A stretch of DNA of 35,669 nt from Paraktedonobacter sp035294465 (GTDB lineage Bacteria > Chloroflexota > Ktedonobacteria > Ktedonobacterales > Ktedonobacteraceae): NCBI GenBank assembly GCA_035294465.1, contig DATGKW010000048.1, positions 1 to 35,669 on the forward strand, read 5' to 3'. The notes under the pieces were generated by a model. That model saw nothing but the letters and a program-made list of their open reading frames with translations, was not told the DNA's origin and ran no database searches. Both the position numbers and the translations under genes were made by a program. This document shows, piece by piece, positions 30,186-35,669 of this stretch. How positions within the stretch are numbered: the first letter of the stretch is position 1; every line of letters begins with the position of its first letter.

Positions 30186-31650
30186 ATTGTCGTGTGATTA
30201 CGTATCGCGCGAGCATAGGCATGAGCAAAGACGCACCTGGAATTCCGTGGCTATCGTTGGCGAAAAAAAGCAATCCAAGCAGACCAAGCAGAATGACGAG
30301 CGCGGCCAGCAAAAGAGCCAGCGCCAGACGCCGATTGTGAAAATATCTGGCCTCGTTGAGCCAGGCAAGGTTCAGGGCGAGCAATTGTTGCTGCAAATCA
30401 GGGAGTTTGCGCGGGGAGCCGCTGGGAGGCTGGTCCTGTTCTGATACTTCGGCTGGCCCTGGCTCCAGCAATTGTTGCTGTGGCTTGTCAGCCTCCAGAG
30501 TGGCGACGGGCGCTCTGGAAGAAGAAACGGCGACTAGCTGTGGCGTCCGCCGAGGCACCGTTGCTTTTGGCACAGATGCCAGGGGAACTGTTGAGAACTC
30601 CCGCTGAGAGATAGCCAGGGGCGCTGCTGCTTTTACTTCCTGCCTGACTTCACTCACGCATCTGCGGGTAGCACGCTGTTGGACTGAGCGGGCCTGTAAA
30701 ACCTCCTGAAGCGTTACTTCGTAGGCGTGAGCGAAGCCGAGAATGTTTGGATAGCGTTGCTCCGGCTTCTTGGCCAGGGCTTTGAGAAAAACTGCGTCTA
30801 GTTCTTTAGGAATCGATGGGTTAAGCATGCTTGGAGGCGTAGGAGGCGTGTAATGGTGATGGTGAAGGAGCTGGGCAGCCGTTCCTTCAAAAACAGCGCG
30901 GCCGGTGAGCAGTTGGTAAATCATCACCGCCAGTGCATACTGGTCCGCGGCCGGGCCAACATGAACCGATGTAGCCAGCGCAGGATCATCGAATTGCTCT
31001 GGAGCCATATAGAGTGGTGTGCCAACCGAGCGATGGAGCGAGCGCCCGCTGCGATAGAACGCTGCCAGGCCAAAATCTGCCAGCAAGAGGTGTGGCCTGC
31101 CGTGCGGAAAGATTTTCGCCAGCGTAGGATCCTGACCGGGTTTGGGAGTGCTGCGTTCAACGCGAATGAGGAAGTTTGTTGGTTTGATATCGCGATGAAT
31201 GATCCCATGATCGTGAGCGCATTGGAGGCCAGCCGCAGCTTGCAGCAAGTAGTAGCCGGCTTCTTCTGCGCAGATCGGCCAGGGGAAATTGAAGAACTGG
31301 GTGCGCCGTTGCAGCCAGTTCCAGAGAGAGCCTTCAGGCAAATAGGGCATCACCAGGTACGTAACGGGTAAGCTTTCCGTATCGAGTAGCTCATCGCCAA
31401 AATGATACAGCGGTAAAATATGGTCGTGTTCAAGTTCAGCTACTGCCCTGGCCTCACGTTCAAAACGTGCCGCGGCCTGTTTGCCCTCAGGAGTCTCCGG
31501 TACCGCCCGCAGATCACTACATATTACCTTAATTGCTACTTTGCGGGCAATGCGTGCATGTTGAGCCAGATAAATATCACCCATGCCACCACTTTCGATC
31601 AGCCTTTGCAGGCGATACCCACCGAGGGTTTTCCCCACCAGCATATTCAT
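30184..31650 (-). CDS. PknB-type Ser/Thr protein kinase with C-terminal membrane anchor
   Basis: The start is set at ATG 31650 (MNMLVGKTLGGYRLQRLIES), where the kinase fold begins. The Gly loop is ESGGMGDIYLA, the ATP lysine Lys41 (VAIKV), the catalytic loop HRDIKPTNFLI with Asp154, and ADFG ends at 194. APEQ at 216-219 closes the activation segment. About 26 extra residues, including RSTPKPGQDPTLAKIFPHG, are inserted between the catalytic loop and DFG. A Pro/Gln-rich linker leads to one membrane helix (~442-464) and a short outer tail with no PASTA or sensor domain. It could phosphorylate threonines read by the FHA protein in this window. Confidence 0.94.
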   Translation of the reverse strand: MNMLVGKTLGGYRLQRLIESGGMGDIYLAQHARIARKVAIKVICSDLRAVPETPEGKQAAARFEREARAVAELEHDHILPLYHFGDELLDTESLPVTYLVMPYLPEGSLWNWLQRRTQFFNFPWPICAEEAGYYLLQAAAGLQCAHDHGIIHRDIKPTNFLIRVERSTPKPGQDPTLAKIFPHGRPHLLLADFGLAAFYRSGRSLHRSVGTPLYMAPEQFDDPALATSVHVGPAADQYALAVMIYQLLTGRAVFEGTAAQLLHHHHYTPPTPPSMLNPSIPKELDAVFLKALAKKPEQRYPNILGFAHAYEVTLQEVLQARSVQQRATRRCVSEVRQEVKAAAPLAISQREFSTVPLASVPKATVPRRTPQLVAVSSSRAPVATLEADKPQQQLLEPGPAEVSEQDQPPSGSPRKLPDLQQQLLALNLAWLNEARYFHNRRLALALLLAALVILLGLLGLLFFANDSHGIPGASLLMPMLARYVITRQ

Positions 31651-31895
31651 CTTCTTATCAGTCCCTCGAAAAAGTTTTCTCGAACATTTGGGAGAAGCTA
31701 GCTTTCTGCCCATTGAGTTATAGACACTTCTTATTTACAGTATACAAAAGAGCTGAAAACGCTTCCCTGCTTGTATAAAGGGAATTCTATCTATTATTCC
31801 CGCAGGATGTATCAGGAGCCTGTGCTCAACTGAGCAGCACTCGCTGGTCGTCACCATCCTCTTGCTTTTGGAAGCCTGTTCTGGTATATTTACTC

Positions 31896-31918
31896 TATAA
31901 TATCAAATTATTTTGATA
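31896..31918 (+). promoter_or_regulatory. ars promoter -10 and ArsR-type operator
   Basis: TATAAT (31896-31901) abuts and overlaps by one base the dyad TATCAAA-TTAT-TTTGATA (31901-31918). The half-sites ATCAAA/TTTGAT match the ATCAA...TTGAT core known for ArsR operators of the plasmid and Bacillus type. Placement over the expected transcript start fits repression by the ArsR domain encoded 23 bases downstream. The -35 is poor. Confidence 0.75.
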
Positions 31919-31940
31919 CAAACAAGATTGGGATAATGTA

Positions 31941-32720
31941 ATGAACGGTTTACTCCTTTCTCCTCCAGGAGTGCTTAAGCTCGCGGGACATCCGATTCGC
32001 TGGAGTATCTTGATGCGCCTGGCACGATCGGATTACCGTGTGCAGGAACTTGTGGCCTTGTTACAGCTTCCTCAGAATCTGGTCTCGTATCATCTGCGCC
32101 AGCTCCGCGCCGGAAATCTCGTCACCGAACGCAAAAGTAGCGCTGATGAACGATCGGTCTATTACAGCCTGGATCTGGAGCAGTTTCGCTCGCTCTATCT
32201 TCAGGCAGCAGAGCAGCTTCATCCTGCTCTCACAGAGTATTCCATCGATCCAGAGCGCAAAGAACTGCAAGACCGAACGCTCCATCCACCATTGCGTGTT
32301 TTGTTTCTTTGTATCCACAACAGCGCCCGCTCGCAAATGGCGGAAGCCTTGTTGCGGCACCTGAGTCACGGAACCATTGAAGCTATGAGCGCGGGAAGCC
32401 GTCCAGCCGAACAGGTGCATCCACTGGCAGTGGGAGCTATGAAGCGGGCAGGTATGGAGATGGGTCAGGTGCGTCCAAAGCATTTCGACGCCTTTCTCGG
32501 CCAGCGTTTTGACGCCATTATCACTCTCTGTGATCGTGTGCGGGAAGTCTGCCCGGTCTTTCCCGACGACCCGGAACGTATTCATTGGAGTTTTCCTGAT
32601 CCGGCGCAAGTTACGGGGTCGGAAGAAGAACGCATCCGCGCTTTCGAGCAGATCTCGCTCCAGCTCGCGACGCGCATTCGTTTACTCATTATCCTGTTAG
32701 AGCGAGAACATCGGAGGTAA
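31941..32720 (+). CDS. ArsR-ArsC fusion: arsenic-type repressor joined to thioredoxin-type arsenate reductase
   Basis: The 259-residue protein has an ArsR winged helix at ~8-95 (LKLAGHPIRWSILMRLARS, recognition helix NLVSYHLRQLRAGNLV). A low-molecular-weight phosphatase-fold arsenate reductase follows at ~117-256. The latter has the CX5R loop CIHNSAR (Cys124-Arg130), the redox pair Cys197/Cys204 in TLCDRVREVCP, and general-acid Asp220 in FPDP, all features of thioredoxin-coupled ArsC. The repressor half has no cysteine at all, so the classical ELCVCDL arsenite site is missing. It heads an operon with an aquaglyceroporin and a second arsC. It probably represses its own promoter; how it is relieved is unclear. 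Confidence 0.93.
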   Translation: MNGLLLSPPGVLKLAGHPIRWSILMRLARSDYRVQELVALLQLPQNLVSYHLRQLRAGNLVTERKSSADERSVYYSLDLEQFRSLYLQAAEQLHPALTEYSIDPERKELQDRTLHPPLRVLFLCIHNSARSQMAEALLRHLSHGTIEAMSAGSRPAEQVHPLAVGAMKRAGMEMGQVRPKHFDAFLGQRFDAIITLCDRVREVCPVFPDDPERIHWSFPDPAQVTGSEEERIRAFEQISLQLATRIRLLIILLEREHRR

Positions 32721-32729
32721 AAGCACTTC

Positions 32730-33509
32730 ATGAGTCATTCTACCCTCGTTGAGCAGTCCAACATCCAGGAGCGGCCTACCACGCAAGAAGTGAAGCGTTC
32801 AGATGAGGCGTCGTTGTGGGCCTGTGTGCTTGCTGAAGGTCTTGGTACGTTCGGCCTGGTGTTTGCAGGATGCGGAGCAATCATGATCGACGCGATCAGC
32901 CATGGCCAGATCACACACGTTGGTGTAGGTCTGGTCTTTGGCCTGATCATCACCGTCATGATCTATGCCTTCGGCCATATCAGCGGCGCACATTTCAACC
33001 CGGCGGTCACGCTCGGTTTTGTGCTGACCAGTCATTTTCCAGTGCGGCGCTTGTGGGTGTACTGGGGCGCGCAGCTCATCGGAGCTACACTGGCCTCGCT
33101 CTGTCTCCGCTGGCTTTTGGGCGATGTCGTTCACCTGGGCGCGACTTTACCTTCAGGCTCTGGCGGTGCCTGGCAATCCTTTGTTCTTGAAGTGTTGCTC
33201 ACCTTTTTCCTCATGGTGGTTATTATGGCCATGTCTACCGACACCCGTGCGGTTGGTCAGGCTGCGGCACTCGCTATCGGAGCCACGGTCGCTCTTGAAG
33301 CGTTATTTGCCGGGCCGATCTCTGGAGCTTCGATGAATCCTGCTCGCTCTCTTGCCCCGGCGCTGGTCAGTTTCACCTGGACTGCTCAATGGGTCTACCT
33401 TAGTGCTCCCTTTCTGGGTGCCAGCGCAGGCGCGCTTGTCTATCGTTGGATGCGTGAAGCGGGAACGCTTCCGCTACCTGCATCTGCTCAGGAGGAGCAT
33501 CATGACTGA
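32730..33509 (+). CDS. aqpS: Aquaglyceroporin-type channel (AqpS-like) of the ars operon
   Basis: The 259-residue MIP protein has six membrane helices and both pore motifs intact, NPA at 90-92 (GAHFNPAVTLG) and at 203-205 (GASMNPARS, with the selectivity-filter Arg206). An N-terminal polar extension of ~28 residues precedes helix 1. In Sinorhizobium meliloti a channel in the same position (AqpS) lets As(III) made by ArsC leave the cell down its gradient. Lying between two arsC-type genes and with no ArsB or Acr3 pump in the operon, this one very likely does the same. GGAGG lies 12 bases before the ATG. Confidence 0.88.
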   Translation: MSHSTLVEQSNIQERPTTQEVKRSDEASLWACVLAEGLGTFGLVFAGCGAIMIDAISHGQITHVGVGLVFGLIITVMIYAFGHISGAHFNPAVTLGFVLTSHFPVRRLWVYWGAQLIGATLASLCLRWLLGDVVHLGATLPSGSGGAWQSFVLEVLLTFFLMVVIMAMSTDTRAVGQAAALAIGATVALEALFAGPISGASMNPARSLAPALVSFTWTAQWVYLSAPFLGASAGALVYRWMREAGTLPLPASAQEEHHD

Positions 33510-33993
33510 ATTCGTACTCCAACCGATACGTGTGCTTTTTCTGTGTACCCACAACTCTTCTCGCTCACAAATGGCCGAGAGCTTGCTCCGCTCACGAGGT
33601 GGGGCTGCCTACGAGGTATTTAGCGCAGGCACTGAGCCGCGTGTGGTCCACCCACTGGCGATCAAGGTTATGCGGGAGGTTGGCATCGATATCAGTGAGC
33701 ACCGAGCGAAAAGCCTGGAACAGTTTCGTGATCTGCCGCCGATGGACCTGGTAATTACATTGTGTGATGAAGCCGCGGAAGCGTGTCCGTACTTTCCCAA
33801 TGCACGTCTGCAAGTGCATTGGGGGTTCCCTGATCCCAGTCGGGTCGAGGGGGGCGAAGAAGAACGCCTGGAGGCTTTTCGGCACATACGCGATCTCATT
33901 GCGACTCGCATCCGACAGTTTCTAAGTCTTCAGCCGATGACTTCCCTTGAGAAGCTGTATGCCGCAGCGAAGGCGCAAGAGAATCCTTCGTAA
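33502..33993 (+). CDS. arsC: Thioredoxin-type arsenate reductase
   Basis: ATG 33502 has GGAGG just upstream and overlaps the end of the channel gene by eight bases, so it is translationally coupled. The 163-residue protein has CTHNSSR (Cys15-Arg21), the redox pair Cys88/Cys95 in TLCDEAAEACP, and Asp111 in FPDP. All catalytic residues for reduction of As(V) to As(III), with electrons relayed to thioredoxin, are present. It is clearly homologous to the reductase half of the ArsR-ArsC fusion two genes upstream, suggesting duplication. About 30 residues after the core form a helical tail. Confidence 0.94.
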   Translation: MTEFVLQPIRVLFLCTHNSSRSQMAESLLRSRGGAAYEVFSAGTEPRVVHPLAIKVMREVGIDISEHRAKSLEQFRDLPPMDLVITLCDEAAEACPYFPNARLQVHWGFPDPSRVEGGEEERLEAFRHIRDLIATRIRQFLSLQPMTSLEKLYAAAKAQENPS

Positions 33994-34043
33994 ATGAAGC
34001 GCGCATGAGGCAGCAGATCGATGAAACTGTGTCTTGCTCGCGG

Positions 34044-34072
34044 TTGCGTTCACCTTTTCAATGTGGTATAAT
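34044..34072 (+). promoter_or_regulatory. nusA promoter
   Basis: TTGCGT (34044-34049), a 17-bp spacer and TATAAT (34067-34072) with an upstream TGG form a strong extended -10 promoter. The expected transcript start near 34080 leaves a leader of about 170 bases before nusA. Confidence 0.8.
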
Positions 34073-34096
34073 TTGCCAGGAATAACGGAAAGATCT

Positions 34097-34144
34097 CAAA
34101 CAAAAGTGGGGCTTCACCCACTTTTCTGTTTGCAGGAATCTTTT
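34097..34144 (+). promoter_or_regulatory. Leader hairpin and T-run: possible nusA attenuator
   Basis: AAAAGTGGG and CCCACTTTT (34102-34110 with 34117-34125) pair around a six-base loop. The stem extends through a bulge to CAAACA/TGTTTG (34097-34102 region with 34127-34132). TTTTT at about 34140-34144 follows after a short gap. It lies inside the predicted nusA leader, so it may act as an attenuator, or else end ars-operon read-through. Confidence 0.55.
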
Positions 34145-34251
34145 TCGCTTGCCCAATTGGTCCAGCGAGCAAGGCGTAGAAGGACCGGTTACGTTCTCTT
34201 AACAATCATGTAGTTGTCTACCGGGCCGATAAGCGGGAGGAGAAAGGCATT

Positions 34252-35481
34252 ATGAGGAGCGAATTTCAAGCTGCCATCGCGCAATTAACTGCCGAGAAGG
34301 GATTACCCCGCGAAGTAGTAATGGAAACCGTGGCCAATGCATTGCTCGCAGCCTACCGCAAGAGCTTCGGAGGTGGAGAGAACATCCGCATCGAGGTCGA
34401 TAAAAACGGAGAGGTGCGGGTGTGGGCTGAGAAACGCGTTGTAGCACAGGTAATCGAACCAAGTGATGAGATTTCGTTGGCAGAGGCACAGCGTCTGGAC
34501 CCACATGCGGCCCTTGGTCAGACAATGGACGTTGATTCTTCCTCCATTTTTGATCGTATCCCCGCGCAAACTGCCAAACAGGTGATTCTGCAACGCATTC
34601 GCGAAGCTGAGCACGAATATCTCCATGAGCAATTAAAGGATTGGATTGGCGAGATTCGCCTGGGCACGCTTACCCGGCGTGACCCGGCTCGCGGCTGGCT
34701 GCTGGACTTTGACAAAGCCGAGAAGGTGGAGGGCCTGATGCCGCTGGGCGAAGAGGTGGCAACCGAACGTTATCGCGTTGGGCAGCGCTTGCGCGTCTAT
34801 GTCTATGATTTGAGACGCACACAGGGACGCATGCTGCAGATTCTGGTCTCGCGCACTCACCGTGATCTTGTGCGCCGCCTGTTTGAGTCCGAGGTTCCTG
34901 AGATCTTCGAAGGTACTGTGGAGATCAAAGCCATTGCACGCGAGCCAGGTAGCCGCTCCAAAGTGGCCGTCGTGGCGCGGCAAGAAGGGCTGGATCCGAT
35001 TGGTTCCTGCGTCGGCGTGCGTGGTTCTCGTATCAACAATATTGTACACGAGCTGAATGACGAGAAGATCGATATCATCCAGTGGAGTCCCGACCCGGCT
35101 ACTTTTGTCGCCAACGCTCTTAGCCCGGTCAAGCCGCTCAAGGTAGATCTGCGGGAAGCGGATCACACCGCGCTGGTCACGGTGATGGAGAAACAGCTCT
35201 CGCTTGCTATTGGCAAGGATGGGCAGAACGCGCGCCTAGCTGCCAAGCTCACGGGCTGGCGAGTCGATGTCACCAAGCCTGCTGAAGGGGAAATCTTCGA
35301 GGAGATGTTCGAGGAGAGCCCGGCAGGTTCGTCCCATCAGAGCGGGGGATTCCATAACAGCGGGCGCCGGGATAAGGATCGCGACCGCGACAAAGGCGAG
35401 CGGGGTGGGCAACGCAGGCGTAGCGGAAGTAGTTCGCATAGTCGGAACAGGTATAGTTCACAACGCGATTACGACGAATAA
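34252..35481 (+). CDS. nusA: Transcription termination/antitermination factor NusA
   Basis: The 409-residue protein has the NusA N-terminal RNA-polymerase-binding domain (FQAAIAQLTAEKGLPREVVMETVANALLAAYRKSF). An S1 domain at ~135-205 and two KH domains follow. KH1 reads GSCVGVRGSRINNIV and KH2 reads LAIGKDGQNARLAAKLTGW. After ~350 an Arg/Asp/Ser-rich low-complexity tail (DKDRDRDKGERGGQRRR) replaces the acidic repeats of enterobacterial NusA. It modulates pausing, termination and rRNA antitermination. GGGAGGAG precedes the ATG. The usual upstream partner rimP is not here; the ars operon is. Confidence 0.97.
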   Translation: MRSEFQAAIAQLTAEKGLPREVVMETVANALLAAYRKSFGGGENIRIEVDKNGEVRVWAEKRVVAQVIEPSDEISLAEAQRLDPHAALGQTMDVDSSSIFDRIPAQTAKQVILQRIREAEHEYLHEQLKDWIGEIRLGTLTRRDPARGWLLDFDKAEKVEGLMPLGEEVATERYRVGQRLRVYVYDLRRTQGRMLQILVSRTHRDLVRRLFESEVPEIFEGTVEIKAIAREPGSRSKVAVVARQEGLDPIGSCVGVRGSRINNIVHELNDEKIDIIQWSPDPATFVANALSPVKPLKVDLREADHTALVTVMEKQLSLAIGKDGQNARLAAKLTGWRVDVTKPAEGEIFEEMFEESPAGSSHQSGGFHNSGRRDKDRDRDKGERGGQRRRSGSSSHSRNRYSSQRDYDE

Positions 35482-35514
35482 CCTCGGGTAGAGAGGGAAA
35501 AAGGCGAGAAAAGC

Positions 35515-35669
35515 ATGGCAAAAACTCAGCCAAAACGAGTCAAACATATCCCTATGCGCACGTGTATTGCCTGCCGTGAAAACAAGCCCAAACGCGAACT
35601 CCTGCGCGTGGTCAGGACACCAGATGGGCATGTACTCCTGGATGCGACCGGCAAAAAAGCCGGTCGCGG
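35515..35669 (+). CDS. ylxR: YlxR/RnpM-family RNA-binding protein (3' end outside window)
   Basis: The visible 51 codons read MAKTQPKRVKHIPMRTCIAC and then RENKPKRELLRVVR, the DUF448/YlxR signature with the paired cysteines. An AAGGCGAG-like site precedes ATG 35515. It starts 33 bp after nusA in the same direction, the conserved nusA-ylxR-infB context of bacteria. YlxR proteins bind RNA and have been linked to RNase P modulation. The coding region runs off the window. Confidence 0.92.
   Translation, partial: MAKTQPKRVKHIPMRTCIACRENKPKRELLRVVRTPDGHVLLDATGKKAGR

Noticed and set aside
1..35669. tRNA, rRNA, CRISPR array, prophage or transposase genes
   Set aside because: No cloverleaf-like sequence, regular spacer-repeat array, integrase or transposase frame was found on reading both strands; a small tRNA missed by eye remains possible.

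Overview
The window looks like chromosomal DNA of a free-living Chloroflexota bacterium, most likely of the class Ktedonobacteria. This is inferred from gene content, not from a marker gene: an aerobic form I CO dehydrogenase operon, membrane-anchored Ser/Thr kinase and FHA proteins, LysM and polyproline proteins, moderate to high GC, and nusA followed directly by ylxR. No tRNA, rRNA, CRISPR array, prophage or intact insertion sequence was seen.

Layout. 1-5117: the 3' part of an MFS exporter, a membrane Cache sensor with no catalytic output domain, and an overlapping GAF histidine kinase / NarL-type response regulator pair. 5170-6129: an aminoglycoside-phosphotransferase-like kinase. 6328-11141: coxM-coxS-coxL, in form I order and with the form I active-site signature, then an XdhC/CoxI-type maturation factor carrying an extra C-terminal YHS metal-binding domain. 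11168-18895: mostly single genes. They encode a polyproline protein, an unknown protein, a small membrane protein, a P-loop kinase, a LysM membrane protein, a lone receiver domain, a DUF402 protein, an autoregulated MerR regulator, a NadD-like nucleotidyltransferase and a double-FHA protein. Two gene remnants lie in or just after this stretch: a transporter tail near 16.1 kb and a frameshifted molybdenum hydroxylase tail near 19 kb.

19628-26562 is an envelope and protein-quality stress cluster: dnaK, doxX, a 67-aa protein, an HtrA-type protease, a GT4 glycosyltransferase and hsp20. Three transcription units in it (the 67-aa protein/doxX unit, htrA and the glycosyltransferase) carry the same 21-bp dyad, TTTGT-N11-ACAAA/G, placed identically over the -35 hexamer. 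This looks like a local regulon and is one of the most interesting signals here. A series of hairpins ending in an intrinsic terminator follows hsp20 and may be a structured RNA.

26837-31650: YbaK-type deacylase with a possible coupled micro-ORF, CocE-type hydrolase, GNAT acetyltransferase, Ser/Thr kinase. 31896-33993: an arsenic operon without an efflux pump. It encodes an ArsR-ArsC fusion, an aquaglyceroporin and a second ArsC, behind an ATCAAA/TTTGAT operator. The pathway would be arsenate reduction followed by downhill As(III) exit through the channel. The ArsR part has no cysteine, so its sensing must differ from classical ArsR. 34044-35669: nusA with its own promoter and a leader hairpin, then the start of ylxR.
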